From the NCBI GenBank assembly GCA_947164965.1, contig CAMUYR010000003.1, forward strand, positions 124,001-188,000: 64,000 nt of DNA. Direction: 5' to 3'. The notes under the pieces are model-generated. The model had not been told where the DNA came from. It saw nothing but the letters and a program-made list of their open reading frames with translations, and searched no databases. Origin of the DNA: an uncultured Prevotella sp. (GTDB taxonomy: Bacteria > Bacteroidota > Bacteroidia > Bacteroidales > Bacteroidaceae). Of this stretch, positions 16,255 to 26,107 are shown in pieces (the first letter of the stretch is position 1; each line of letters starts with the position of its first letter). A program made the translations under genes and the position numbers.

Positions 16255-18648
16255 ATGACTAAACATTTGATACGTTTTGGAAGAATATCTTTCATCATGG
16301 CGATGCTCCTCACGGCAGGCGGCATACAAGCACAGGATCGACTCTATGCCGATGAGTTTCCGTTAGGTGATGTGACGCTGCTCGATGGTCCGCTGAAGAA
16401 GGCCCGTGACTTGAACATAACAAATCTATTGAAGTACGACAACGACCGTCTGCTGGCACCATATCTCAAGGAGGCCGGCCTGACACCGAAAGGTAAGTCG
16501 TATCCTAACTGGGATGGACTCGACGGTCACGTGGGTGGCCATTATCTGACAGCGATGGCTATCAATGCAGCTACAGGTAGCAAGGAGTGTCGCGAACGTA
16601 TGGAGTACTGGATCAGCGAGTTGCAGCGTTGTGCCGATGCCAATGCCAAGAACCACCCGGAATGGGGTAAGGGCTATGTAGGCGGTGTGCCAGGTAGTGA
16701 CCGTATCTGGTCGGCCTATAAGAAGGGTAACTTCGGTCCTTATTATGGTTCGTGGGTACCTTATTATAATCTTCATAAGATGTATGCCGGTCTGCGTGAT
16801 GCTTGGGTATATTGTGGTAATGAACAGGCCAAACAGCTCTTCCTCGGTTTTTGCGACTGGGCTATCGACCTGACATCAGGACTGACAGATGAGCAGATGG
16901 AACAGACGCTCCATACAGAACATGGTGGCATGAACGAGGTGTTGGCCGATGCCTACGCCATCACTGGCGACAAGAAGTATCTCGACGTGGCCAAGCGTTT
17001 CTCGCACCGCCGGCTGCTGTTGCCACTGTCTCAGCGTCAGGACTGTCTGGATAATATGCATGCCAACACACAAGTGCCTAAGGTGGTGGGCTTTGAGCGT
17101 ATCTCAGAACTCTCGGGTGATGAGGCTTTTCACACCGCTAGTGCTTATTTCTGGGATATCGTGACTGGTGAACGCTCGTTGGCATTCGGTGGCAATAGCC
17201 GTCGTGAACACTTCCCCAGCAAGGAGGCTTGCCAGGATTTCGTGGCCGATATCGATGGTCCTGAAACCTGTAATACCAATAATATGCTGAAGCTGTCCGA
17301 GGAACTGCATCGCAGAAATCCTGAGGCCCGCTATGCTGACTTCTATGAGTTGGCAACGTTTAATCATATTTTGTCGAGCCAGCATCCGGAACATGGTGGT
17401 TATGTCTACTTCACGTCAGCCCGTCCTCGTCACTACCGCGTCTATTCGGCAGCTAACGAGGCTATGTGGTGCTGCGTGGGAACAGGAATGGAGAATCACG
17501 GCAAGTATGGTCAGTTTGTGTATACCAAGAAGGCCGACAACCTGTTTGTAAACCTCTTTGTAGCCTCTGAGCTGAACTGGAAGGAACGCGGCATCGTATT
17601 GCGTCAGGAGACGGGATTTCCCTATACTGAAAATAGCAAGATAACCATTGCCCAGGGTAAGGGACAGTTTACGCTGCAGGTGCGCTATCCGGGTTGGGTG
17701 AAGCCTGGTGCCTTCGAGGTGAAGGTGAACGGCAAGCCCGTCAATATCGTAACAGGTCCGTCGTCGTATGTTGCCATCAGTCGTCAGTGGAAGAAGGGAG
17801 ATGTCGTGGAACTGGCCTTCCCCATGTATAACAGCGTGCGCTATCTGCCCAATCTGCCACAGTATATTGCCTTGATGCATGGCCCTATCATGCTGGCGAT
17901 GAAGACGGGTACGGAGGACTTGCACGGACTCATTGCCGATGACAGCCGCTTCGGACAGTTGGCGGTGGGTAAGAAACTGCCTGTCGACCAGGCACCTATC
18001 CTGATTAATAATGATATAGAGGCTATTGCCAATCAGTTGCAACCCATTGCCGGCAAGCCGTTACATTTCACATTGAGCACGAGGATGGTGAATGAAATCC
18101 GCAACGAGCTGATGCCTTTCTTCGAGCTTCATGATGCCCGTTACATGATGTACTGGCTGGCACTCTCGGAGAATAACTATAAGGGCTATCTGGACAATCT
18201 GGCCAAGCAGGAACAAGAGCGTCAGGCATTGGAGGCACGTACCACTGACAAGGTGCAGACTGGTGAACAACAGCCCGAGTCAGACCACTTTATGGAAACT
18301 GACGACTCGTGGGTGGGCAATACCAACGACGTGTTCTTCCGCGATGCCCGCGACTGCCATTACTTCAGTTATCTGTTGCAGACGGGTGGCCAGACCGACC
18401 TGAGTCTTCGTTTGAAGTATTGGGGTGTGGGTGAATGGAAGACTCATGAGTTTGACATCCTTGTCGATGATGTGCTGGTGACATCGGTGAACAATACGGG
18501 TAAATACCGCATCTCGGAATTTAAGTATGAGACCTATCCAGTGCCCGCAGAACTGCTGAAAGGTAAGAAACAGGTACGCATCAAGTTCGTGGCCAAACAG
18601 CATAAGCAGATTGGCGAGATTTATGAGGTGCGACTCATCAAAAATTAA
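16255..18648 (+). CDS. GH127/GH146-type beta-L-arabinofuranosidase, exported
   Basis: A 797-residue exported enzyme (signal peptide ending near GGIQAQ) of the DUF1680 group, which removes beta-L-arabinofuranose from plant glycans. The known catalytic layout is intact: Glu337 and Cys339 in PETCNTNN and the Cys406-Cys407 pair in MWCCVGTGMENH, matching the zinc ligands and the Cys nucleophile of characterised GH127 enzymes. The alpha/alpha barrel covers roughly residues 25-470, followed by beta domains and a C-terminal carbohydrate-binding-like module (VGEWKTHEFDILVDD). No SusC/SusD pair adjoins, so it is not in a typical polysaccharide utilisation locus here. GH127 and GH146 cannot be separated by eye. 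Confidence 0.9.
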   Translation: MTKHLIRFGRISFIMAMLLTAGGIQAQDRLYADEFPLGDVTLLDGPLKKARDLNITNLLKYDNDRLLAPYLKEAGLTPKGKSYPNWDGLDGHVGGHYLTAMAINAATGSKECRERMEYWISELQRCADANAKNHPEWGKGYVGGVPGSDRIWSAYKKGNFGPYYGSWVPYYNLHKMYAGLRDAWVYCGNEQAKQLFLGFCDWAIDLTSGLTDEQMEQTLHTEHGGMNEVLADAYAITGDKKYLDVAKRFSHRRLLLPLSQRQDCLDNMHANTQVPKVVGFERISELSGDEAFHTASAYFWDIVTGERSLAFGGNSRREHFPSKEACQDFVADIDGPETCNTNNMLKLSEELHRRNPEARYADFYELATFNHILSSQHPEHGGYVYFTSARPRHYRVYSAANEAMWCCVGTGMENHGKYGQFVYTKKADNLFVNLFVASELNWKERGIVLRQETGFPYTENSKITIAQGKGQFTLQVRYPGWVKPGAFEVKVNGKPVNIVTGPSSYVAISRQWKKGDVVELAFPMYNSVRYLPNLPQYIALMHGPIMLAMKTGTEDLHGLIADDSRFGQLAVGKKLPVDQAPILINNDIEAIANQLQPIAGKPLHFTLSTRMVNEIRNELMPFFELHDARYMMYWLALSENNYKGYLDNLAKQEQERQALEARTTDKVQTGEQQPESDHFMETDDSWVGNTNDVFFRDARDCHYFSYLLQTGGQTDLSLRLKYWGVGEWKTHEFDILVDDVLVTSVNNTGKYRISEFKYETYPVPAELLKGKKQVRIKFVAKQHKQIGEIYEVRLIKN

Positions 18649-18660
18649 ACATTAAAGATT

Positions 18661-18687
18661 CAAGGCAGTCATTTCTTGGCTGCCTTG
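18661..18687. terminator. Hairpin across the uvrA stop codon, possible terminator
   Basis: CAAGGCAG (18661-18668) pairs perfectly with CTGCCTTG (18680-18687) around an 11-base loop. It covers the uvrA stop and lies just after the glycosidase stop between convergent genes. There is no clean U tract on either strand, so the terminator role is tentative. Confidence 0.4.
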
Positions 18688-21512
18688 AGTGCTTCTTTCA
18701 GGAACTTGGGTGTATAACCTTTCTTTGATTTGATGACCTCTTCGGGGGTGCCCTCCGTCAGAATGGTACCACCATTTCGGCCACCTTCCGGTCCCATGTC
18801 GATGATATGGTCGGCCAACTTGATGACATCAAGGTTGTGCTCGATGACGATGACGGTGTTGCCTCTGTCTACCAGGCGTTGCAGCACATCCATCAGAATG
18901 CGGATATCCTCGAAATGCAGTCCGGTAGTAGGCTCGTCAAGGATATAGAGTGTCTTACCCGTATCTTTCTTCGACAATTCCGTAGCCAGCTTGATGCGCT
19001 GACTCTCTCCACCGGAGAGCGTCGTAGAGGGCTGTCCGAGTTTGATGTAGCCCAGACCTACGTCCTGAATGGTCTTAATCTTACGCAGGATGTCAGGCAC
19101 ATTCTCAAAAAATTCCACCGCCTGATTGATGGTCATATCCAGCACGTCGGCTATCGACTTACCCTTGAAGCGTACCTCCAGTGTCTCGCGGTTATAACGC
19201 TTACCGTGACACTCTTCGCAAGGCACCTGGATATCGGGCAGGAAGTTCATCTCAATTGTCTTATAGCCGTTTCCGCCACACGTCTCGCAACGGCCGCCTT
19301 TTACATTGAACGAGAAACGTCCAGGCTTGTAACCGCGAATCTGTGCTTCGGGCAAATTGACAAAGAGCGAGCGGATGTCGCTGAAGACACCAGTATAGGT
19401 GGCAGGATTAGAACGGGGTGTACGGCCGATAGGTGACTGGTCGACATTCACCACCTTATCTATATATTGCAGTCCCTCTATACTTTCGTAGGGCATGGGT
19501 TGTTGCAGCGAACGGTAGAAATGCTTGGAGAGGATGGGGTAGAGTGTCTCGTTGATGAGTGTCGACTTGCCTGATCCTGAGACACCAGTGACAAGGATGA
19601 GTTTACCCAGTGGAAACGTCACCGTGACATTTTTCAGGTTGTTACCGGTGCATCCTTTCAATACCAGTGTGTTGCCATTACCCTCACGGTGCTTCTGGGG
19701 AAGTTCTATCTTCATTCGCCCGTTCAGATATTGGGCTGTAATGGTATCCGTCTTCAGCATCTCGTCGATGGTACCCTGAAAGACCACATCGCCACCCTTA
19801 CGACCAGCCTTTGGTCCTATATCCACGATATAGTCTGAGTGGCGCATCATGTCTTCGTCGTGTTCCACCACAATAACTGTGTTACCCAAATCGCGCAGTT
19901 CCTTGAGCGAGTGGATGAGTCGCTCATTATCGCGCTGGTGCAGTCCGATGGAGGGCTCGTCGAGAATATAGAGCACATTGACCAGCTGAGAACCGATTTG
20001 TGTGGCCAGACGGATGCGTTGGCTCTCACCACCCGAAAGCGATGCCGACTGACGGTTGAGGGCCAGGTAATCAAGACCAACCTCTAACAGGAAATTAAGA
20101 CGGGTGCGTATCTCTTTTAATATCTCTGCCGCAATCTGTTGTTGCTGATGGTCGAGATGCTCCTCACAGATATCGAGCCACTCGCGCAAATCGTTCAGGT
20201 CCATGTTGGCGAGTTCGGAGATATTCTTATCCCATATCCTGTATGAAAGGGCTTCGCGGTTCAGACGCTGTCCGTGACATTCAGGACATGGGCATTCAGC
20301 CAGAAACTGATCGGCCCATTTCTGTCCGCTACTCGAATCGTCGCTATCCATAACGGAACGCAGGTATTTGATGACGCCATCGAAGTCGACGAAATAATCG
20401 CTGGAGGTATGTACCAATTCCTTGTCAATACGCACACTCTCAAGGGAGCCGTAAAGAATCTCGTTGAGTGCCTCTTCGGGTATATCCGCAATGCCGGTCT
20501 TGATGTCGCAGTCGTATTTATGGAGAATAGCATCAATCTGCCAGAAGATCATCTGATTCTTGTATTTCCCTAATGGGACGATGCCACCTTCGTAGATGGA
20601 ATGCTGACGATTAGGAATGACCTTGTCCATATCAATCTCGTTGATATAACCCAGTCCTTTACACCGTGGGCAGGCTCCATGCGGAGAATTGAACGAGAAG
20701 GTATTGGGGGCAGGTTCGCTGTAGGAAATACCTGAGGTAGGACACATGAGACGTTTGGAAAAATGCTTGACGGCACCTGTTTCATAGTCCATAACCATCA
20801 CGAGGCCTTCGCCTTGTTTCATGGCTATCTGAACGGTCTTCTTCAGACGATCGTCAGGAACCTGCGTATCCGGTTTAACAGCCATCCTGTCGATAACCAC
20901 CTCGATATCATGATTCTTGTAGCGATCCACTTTCATGCCCTGTTTGATTTCCTGCACCTCTCCGTCGATACGGACATGCAGATAACCCTTACGACGCATG
21001 CTCTCAAAGAGTTCGCGGTAGTGGCCCTTACGACTACGTACCAATGGAGCCAGAATAAGAATCTTACGACCGGCATAGTCGTGTAGAATCATGTCGATAA
21101 CCTTCTCTTCAGTATATTTCACCATCGGCTCGCCAGTCATATAGCTGTAGGCACGACCTGCACGGGCAAAGAGCAGACGCATGTAATCGTAGATCTCGGT
21201 AGTGGTGCCTACGGTAGAACGCGGGTTCTTATTAGTCGTCTTCTGCTCGATGCTGATGACTGGTGACAGTCCCGTTATCTTGTCGACATCAGGACGTTCC
21301 ATACCTCCTAGGAAATTGCGGGCATAGGCAGAGAAAGTCTCAATATAACGACGCTGACCTTCGGCAAAGATGGTGTCGAAGGCTAATGACGACTTACCAG
21401 AGCCACTGAGTCCGGTAATGACAGTCAGGGAGTTGCGGGGTATCTCGACGTCGATATTCTTCAGGTTGTGCACACGAGCGCCCCAGACGTTAATCTTCTG
21501 GTCGTTACTCAT
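18669..21512 (-). CDS. uvrA: Excinuclease ABC subunit A
   Basis: A 947-residue DNA-damage sensor of nucleotide excision repair. Two ABC ATPase halves are present (Walker [16 protein letters not shown] and [14 protein letters not shown]; two LSGGESQRI signatures; two Walker B DEP motifs). The C-terminal zinc finger is complete ([11 protein letters not shown]...VPCEECHG). In the first zinc finger the second Cys is replaced: MCPTSGISY where E. coli has CPxC, while CPRC is kept. I place the start at the ATG 21512; a GTG precedes it. The start overlaps the end of the upstream CHU_C gene by 8 bases, so the two are co-transcribed, an odd pairing. Confidence 0.96.
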   Translation of the reverse strand: MSNDQKINVWGARVHNLKNIDVEIPRNSLTVITGLSGSGKSSLAFDTIFAEGQRRYIETFSAYARNFLGGMERPDVDKITGLSPVISIEQKTTNKNPRSTVGTTTEIYDYMRLLFARAGRAYSYMTGEPMVKYTEEKVIDMILHDYAGRKILILAPLVRSRKGHYRELFESMRRKGYLHVRIDGEVQEIKQGMKVDRYKNHDIEVVIDRMAVKPDTQVPDDRLKKTVQIAMKQGEGLVMVMDYETGAVKHFSKRLMCPTSGISYSEPAPNTFSFNSPHGACPRCKGLGYINEIDMDKVIPNRQHSIYEGGIVPLGKYKNQMIFWQIDAILHKYDCDIKTGIADIPEEALNEILYGSLESVRIDKELVHTSSDYFVDFDGVIKYLRSVMDSDDSSSGQKWADQFLAECPCPECHGQRLNREALSYRIWDKNISELANMDLNDLREWLDICEEHLDHQQQQIAAEILKEIRTRLNFLLEVGLDYLALNRQSASLSGGESQRIRLATQIGSQLVNVLYILDEPSIGLHQRDNERLIHSLKELRDLGNTVIVVEHDEDMMRHSDYIVDIGPKAGRKGGDVVFQGTIDEMLKTDTITAQYLNGRMKIELPQKHREGNGNTLVLKGCTGNNLKNVTVTFPLGKLILVTGVSGSGKSTLINETLYPILSKHFYRSLQQPMPYESIEGLQYIDKVVNVDQSPIGRTPRSNPATYTGVFSDIRSLFVNLPEAQIRGYKPGRFSFNVKGGRCETCGGNGYKTIEMNFLPDIQVPCEECHGKRYNRETLEVRFKGKSIADVLDMTINQAVEFFENVPDILRKIKTIQDVGLGYIKLGQPSTTLSGGESQRIKLATELSKKDTGKTLYILDEPTTGLHFEDIRILMDVLQRLVDRGNTVIVIEHNLDVIKLADHIIDMGPEGGRNGGTILTEGTPEEVIKSKKGYTPKFLKEALKAAKK

Positions 21513-22203
21513 CACTACCTCCTGTTGTTTCCTGATTAAATCTGCGTATCAGATTCACGTCCTTACGGATTTCATAGACCTTGCCATCGGAGCCACGGGC
21601 TTTGACAAACACGAAATAGACACCTTCCTTGACAGGAGAACCCTTGTAGGTGCCATCCCATCCCTTGCTGATATCTGTCCATTCGAAGAGCTTCTGGCCC
21701 CAGCGGTTAAAGATATAGGCGTGAAACTCGACAATACTGCGATAGCGTCCCTTGGAGCTGGGGTCGTTAACACCCTTGGCACCATAGATCTCATTGGTAT
21801 AGTCGCCATTGGGCGAGAAAGCATTAGGCATCTCCAGATGGCTCTCCGTTACCGTGACTTCTATGGTGGCAGAATCGACCAATTCGTTATCCAAACGGAC
21901 ATAAAGCGTCACATCAGTAATACCCGCTTCGGTGAACGTGTATTCAGGGTTCTCTTCGTAGCGAGTCAGACGTTCGCCTTGATGCACGATATGCCATTCC
22001 AACGAAGAACCAGCATCAAGGTCACTAGCATTGGCTGTGAAACGGACCAAAAGAGGGGCATCGCCTGATACTTTGTCGGAAACAGTCACTTCATTGCCCT
22101 CTTCATTCACATAAGTGGCAGTGGGTGCGATGGTGGCAAAACCCGAAATAGGGAGCCATATAAAGGCAAAATAGAGGATAAATTTGCTAATTTTCATCTT
22201 CAT
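21505..22203 (-). CDS. Secreted protein with CHU_C (T9SS type B) C-terminus
   Basis: A 232-residue protein with a signal peptide ([19 protein letters not shown]), a PKD-like Ig domain ([23 protein letters not shown]...[13 protein letters not shown], about residues 45-115) and a C-terminal domain with [44 protein letters not shown] and a short basic end. The last part is the gliding-motility-associated C-terminal domain used as a type B signal by the type IX secretion system. The protein is much smaller than typical CHU_C cargo and may be surface-attached. It is directly followed by uvrA. Confidence 0.85.
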   Translation of the reverse strand: MKMKISKFILYFAFIWLPISGFATIAPTATYVNEEGNEVTVSDKVSGDAPLLVRFTANASDLDAGSSLEWHIVHQGERLTRYEENPEYTFTEAGITDVTLYVRLDNELVDSATIEVTVTESHLEMPNAFSPNGDYTNEIYGAKGVNDPSSKGRYRSIVEFHAYIFNRWGQKLFEWTDISKGWDGTYKGSPVKEGVYFVFVKARGSDGKVYEIRKDVNLIRRFNQETTGGSDE

Positions 22204-22218
22204 ACGTAATTATTTGTG

Positions 22219-22226
22219 CAAAATTA
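22219..22226 (-). promoter_or_regulatory. -7 box TAATTTTG for the CHU_C-uvrA pair
   Basis: TAATTTTG on the minus strand, 15 bases before the ATG at 22203; divergent from the box at 22260-22267. Confidence 0.5.
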
Positions 22227-22259
22227 GCGAAAAAAGTCGGACTTCCGCATCTTTTTTTG

Positions 22260-22267
22260 TAATTTTG
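22260..22267 (+). promoter_or_regulatory. -7 box TAATTTTG for the LysM operon
   Basis: TAATTTTG, 29 bases before the ATG at 22297. The two divergent -7 boxes are 33 bases apart. Confidence 0.55.
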
Positions 22268-22296
22268 TAGCGCAAAAGTGAAAATAAACAGTTTTT

Positions 22297-23676
22297 ATGA
22301 AACAGATATTGAAATATTTCCTCTTTTTGACGCTCTTTTGTTTTGTCGCAGAAAGTGCATCAGCACAGTTCTCGACATTCAAGGAACTGCATAAGGTGAA
22401 GCGTAAGGAGACCATCTTCGGCATTGCCCGAGACAATCGTCTGACAGTGCAGGAACTCATCAATGCCAATCCGGAGATGAATATGCCTGGCTATGAATTG
22501 AAGAAGGGCGACTATATTAAGATTCCGTATCCCAATGGTCAGCAACCGAAGGCTGAGCCTAACGCTACAGTGGAAATTGATATGCCCACGAAACCAAAGG
22601 TGGTTGAACCGGATATGCGTCAAAGGGAAATCCGTGTAGGTATTATGTTGCCGTTGCATTCAATTAATGGTGACGGAAAGCGCATGGTAGAATACTACCG
22701 TGGTGTGCTGATGGCTTGCGATAGTCTGCGAAAGAATGGCATCTCTACGGATATCAGGGCGTGGAACGTCGCAGAGGGTACGGATATTCGTGAGATACTG
22801 AAAGATCCTCATGCTGCCGACCGTGATGTCATCTTTGGTCCGCTTTATACCAAGCAGGTGAAGCCCCTGAGCGATTTTGTCGAGTCCCATGACATCCGTC
22901 TGCTGATACCTTTCTCCATCAATGCGACTGATGTCTATGAGAATGGTAATATTTTCCAGGTATATCAGAATGGTAATACGCTGAACGAGGCTTATGTGAC
23001 GCGCTTCTACCAGCGCTATAAGGACCACCATACTATTATCATTGACTGTAATGACACGACAAGTACGAAGGGTGGCTTTACGTCAGCATTGCGCAGAAGA
23101 CTGGAACAGTCGGGCATTGTCTACAGCATTACCAATTTGAAATCAGGTGAGGAGATGTTCAAGAAATGCTTCTCTACAACCCAACCTAATGTGGTGGTGT
23201 TGAATACAAGCCGTTCGCAGGAATTAAATGTAGCATTTGCTAAGATTAATGGTCTCACGATGACGAAGCCGGACTTACAAGTGACGGTCTTTGGCTATCC
23301 TGAATGGCTGATGTATACCCGTACGCATTTGGATAATTTCTATAAGTACGATGTCTGCATTCCCTCGACCTATTATATGAATCCTCTTTCGCAGAAAGCT
23401 TCGCGATTTGCACAGAAGTATCGCTGGAATTTCCATCAGGACATGCAGAATTATCATCGTCGATATGGTGTAACAGGTTTCGACCATGCCTATTTCTTTA
23501 TCAAGGGTCTTCATATGTATGGCAAGAACTTTACAGGAGCTTCCGGTATGGTGGGCTATACACCCATTCAGACCCCATTACACTTTGAACGTATCGGTAA
23601 TGGTGGCATGTTGAACAAGGCGATGCTTTTTGTACATTACACGAAGGATCATAGAATAGAAACTATCAACTTCTAA
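22297..23676 (+). CDS. LysM plus periplasmic-binding-fold protein
   Basis: A 459-residue exported protein: signal peptide (ending SASAQ), a LysM peptidoglycan-binding motif at about residues 32-78 (HKVKRKETIFGIARDNRLTVQELINANPEM...GDYIKIPYP), then a type 1 periplasmic-binding-protein fold (REIRVGIMLPLHSINGDGKRMVEYYRGVLMACD...). The combination anchors a ligand-binding or protein-interaction domain to the cell wall. No ABC transporter is encoded nearby, so classic solute uptake is unlikely. The next gene (PorT-like barrel) begins 2 bases after the stop, which suggests the two act together at the envelope. Confidence 0.85.
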   Translation: MKQILKYFLFLTLFCFVAESASAQFSTFKELHKVKRKETIFGIARDNRLTVQELINANPEMNMPGYELKKGDYIKIPYPNGQQPKAEPNATVEIDMPTKPKVVEPDMRQREIRVGIMLPLHSINGDGKRMVEYYRGVLMACDSLRKNGISTDIRAWNVAEGTDIREILKDPHAADRDVIFGPLYTKQVKPLSDFVESHDIRLLIPFSINATDVYENGNIFQVYQNGNTLNEAYVTRFYQRYKDHHTIIIDCNDTTSTKGGFTSALRRRLEQSGIVYSITNLKSGEEMFKKCFSTTQPNVVVLNTSRSQELNVAFAKINGLTMTKPDLQVTVFGYPEWLMYTRTHLDNFYKYDVCIPSTYYMNPLSQKASRFAQKYRWNFHQDMQNYHRRYGVTGFDHAYFFIKGLHMYGKNFTGASGMVGYTPIQTPLHFERIGNGGMLNKAMLFVHYTKDHRIETINF

Positions 23677-23678
23677 AC

Positions 23679-24437
23679 ATGAGACGCAGACTAATCATAT
23701 TATTGATGCTATGTCCCCTGTTAGTGAAGGCACAGGTGGGAGAATACCGTACTGATTTTGCTATTGGCGCAAATGCTGGCTATATGCTGAGCAATGTTGG
23801 TTTCGTGCCAGAAGTGCCACAGGGTATGTTAGGTGGTGTTACAGGTGGTTTGTCGCTGAGATATACTTGCGAGAAATACTTCAAGAGCATTTGTGCCATC
23901 GTGGCTGAAGTGAACATTGCTCAAACAGGTTGGAAAGAAGATATTCTGGATGTCGATAATCAGCCCGTATACTATTTTGACGACAAGGAAAAGACCAATC
24001 CGCTGATGTATGAACGCAAGATGACCTATCTGCAGGTACCTATTATGGCCCGACTCGGATGGGGTAGAGAGCGCAAGGGTTTTCAGGCGTTCTTTCAGTT
24101 AGGTCCACAGTTTGGCTGTTTCTTGAGTGATAAAATCAACACGAACATAGTTCCAGGTTATGGTACTGCTAACCAGCGTGTATCGAACATAGTAGCCCAA
24201 GACACGATGGCTGTCGAAAACAAGTTCGATTATGGTGTTGTGGGTGGTGCAGGTCTGGAGTTCTCGCATCCTAAGTTGGGACACTTTATTCTGGAAGGTC
24301 GCTACTATTATGGATTAGGTAATATTTACGGAAATTCTAAAAGCGATTACTTTGGAAAGTCTAACATGGGTCAGATAGTCATCAAGGCTACGTGGCTCTT
24401 CGATATTATTCGTACGAAGAACGACAAGATAAAATAA
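23679..24437 (+). CDS. PorT-like outer-membrane beta-barrel
   Basis: A 252-residue protein with a signal peptide (MRRRLIILLMLCPLLVKAQ) and alternating beta-strand patterns of an 8-10-stranded barrel (FAIGANAGYMLSNVGF, GLSLRYTCEKYF, FEYGVV-type repeats, GQIVIKATWLFDII at the end). This matches the PorT/outer-membrane beta-barrel family of Bacteroidetes; PorT itself is a component of type IX secretion, but many paralogues exist, so a T9SS role is not proven. It is in the LysM operon and 31 bases ahead of the POT transporter. Confidence 0.8.
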   Translation: MRRRLIILLMLCPLLVKAQVGEYRTDFAIGANAGYMLSNVGFVPEVPQGMLGGVTGGLSLRYTCEKYFKSICAIVAEVNIAQTGWKEDILDVDNQPVYYFDDKEKTNPLMYERKMTYLQVPIMARLGWGRERKGFQAFFQLGPQFGCFLSDKINTNIVPGYGTANQRVSNIVAQDTMAVENKFDYGVVGGAGLEFSHPKLGHFILEGRYYYGLGNIYGNSKSDYFGKSNMGQIVIKATWLFDIIRTKNDKIK

Positions 24438-24468
24438 GAAGAATATATAACTTAAAAACTTAATAAAC

Positions 24469-26001
24469 ATGTTTGAAGGACAACCGAAAGGACTATTTGC
24501 GTTGGCATTGGCCAACACTGGCGAGCGTTTTGGATACTACACCATGCTGGCCGTTTTTGCATTGTTTTTGAGAGCTAACTATGGATTGTCGCCCGCTATG
24601 GCAGGTACCATCTACAGTGCGTTCCTCATGTTAGTGTATTTCTTCCCGCTCATCGGTGGTATGATGGCCGATAAGTTTGGCTTCGGCAAGATGGTGACAA
24701 CGGGTATCATCATTATGTTTGCTGGCTACCTGCTGTTGTCTGTACCATTGGGTGGCGACAGTTTGGCATTGATCGTGATGTTGGGAGCTTTGCTGCTTAT
24801 CGGTTTCGGTACTGGACTTTTTAAAGGCAACCTGCAGGTCATGGTGGGTGACCTGTATAATGATCCACAGTACAAGGATAAACGCGACTCTGGTTTCTCT
24901 ATCTTCTATATGGCTATCAATATCGGTGCTTTGTTTGCTCCGACTGCTGCCATTAAGATTAAGGAATATGCCGAGACATCGTTAGGCTATAGTTCGAACG
25001 ATGCCTACCACTTCTCGTTTGCTGTGGCTTGCGCATCACTCATCCTGTCTATTGCTATCTATTATATCTTCCGTAGTACTTTCCGTCATACGGAGGGTGG
25101 TACGAAGAAGGATGCTAAGACGGCTGATGCCGTACCTGTTGAGGAACTCTCAAAGGAGGAGACCAAACAGCGCATCGTTGCTCTGTGTCTTGTATTCGCC
25201 GTGGTTATCTTCTTCTGGATGGCGTTCCACCAGAATGGTCTGTCGCTGACCTACTTTGCTGACGAGTTTACCGCTCAGTCTGCCGAGGGCTTGCAGGCCA
25301 TGTGCTTCAATGTGTGGAACCTCGTAGCTGTCATCTTCATCGTCTATGCCCTGTTCTCGCTGTTCCAGTCGAAGACGGGTAAGGCTAAGGCTGCTTCAGC
25401 TACCGTGATTCTTATTTCATTGGCTTTCCTCTGTATGTCGTATGATGCTGATGGCAGCATCACGGTTTCGGCTCCTATCTTCCAGCAGTTCAATCCCTTC
25501 TATGTGGTGGCTCTGACACCAGTATCGATGGCTATCTTCGGTTCGTTGGCTGCCAAGGGCAAGGAACCCTCTGCACCACGTAAGATTGCCTATGGTATGA
25601 TAGTAGCTGCTGTTGCCTATGCACTGATGGCTTTTGCTTCGTTCGGCTTGCCTATGCCTCAGACAGAGATGGGTGCTGATGGTAATCCTGTAGCTGTGCA
25701 TGTGGCTGATGTGACACCAAACCTGTTGATTACAGTATATCTTGTGCTGACATTTGGTGAGTTGTTGCTGTCGCCTATGGGTATCTCATTCGTGTCGAAG
25801 GTCGCTCCTCCCAAATATAAGGGTATGATGATGGGTGGCTGGTTTGTGGCTACAGCTATCGGTAACCAGCTCGTTGTTGTTGGTGGACTGCTTTGGGGTG
25901 CTGTTCCCCTTTGGGTATGTTGGAGCGTATTCCTGGGCGTCTGTCTCGTCGCAGCAGTCTTTATGTTTGCTATGATGAAACGACTGGAGAAAGTTTGTTG
26001 A
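24469..26001 (+). CDS. POT-family peptide/H+ symporter with altered ExxER motif
   Basis: A 510-residue transporter of the major facilitator superfamily, proton-coupled oligopeptide (POT/PTR2) branch, with 12-14 helices in the inner membrane. The segment FKGNLQVMVGDLYND matches the family pattern. The usual E-x-x-E-R-F motif in helix 1 reads NTGERF: Asn16 replaces the first Glu, while Glu19-Arg20 stay. This motif takes part in proton coupling in studied members, so coupling may differ. It probably shares a transcript with the LysM and PorT-like genes and serves uptake of small peptides. Confidence 0.88.
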   Translation: MFEGQPKGLFALALANTGERFGYYTMLAVFALFLRANYGLSPAMAGTIYSAFLMLVYFFPLIGGMMADKFGFGKMVTTGIIIMFAGYLLLSVPLGGDSLALIVMLGALLLIGFGTGLFKGNLQVMVGDLYNDPQYKDKRDSGFSIFYMAINIGALFAPTAAIKIKEYAETSLGYSSNDAYHFSFAVACASLILSIAIYYIFRSTFRHTEGGTKKDAKTADAVPVEELSKEETKQRIVALCLVFAVVIFFWMAFHQNGLSLTYFADEFTAQSAEGLQAMCFNVWNLVAVIFIVYALFSLFQSKTGKAKAASATVILISLAFLCMSYDADGSITVSAPIFQQFNPFYVVALTPVSMAIFGSLAAKGKEPSAPRKIAYGMIVAAVAYALMAFASFGLPMPQTEMGADGNPVAVHVADVTPNLLITVYLVLTFGELLLSPMGISFVSKVAPPKYKGMMMGGWFVATAIGNQLVVVGGLLWGAVPLWVCWSVFLGVCLVAAVFMFAMMKRLEKVC

Positions 26002-26014
26002 AATTGAGATAATG

Positions 26015-26107
26015 AGAGATTGAGAAAATGAGGAATTGTGGTCTACGTTTATTCTTGACGTTAGTCTTCATTTCTCATTTTCTCATTTTTTCATTTTCTC
26101 AATCTCT
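26015..26107. repeat. 17-bp inverted repeat enclosing a start codon
   Basis: AGAGATTGAGAAAATGA (26015-26031) is the exact reverse complement of TCATTTTCTCAATCTCT (26091-26107). The left arm contains the ATG of the EEP gene (26028) and the right arm lies in its signal-peptide codons. Both arms belong to low-complexity GAGA/TTTCTC sequence. In the mRNA the stem would hide the start codon. Confidence 0.6.
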
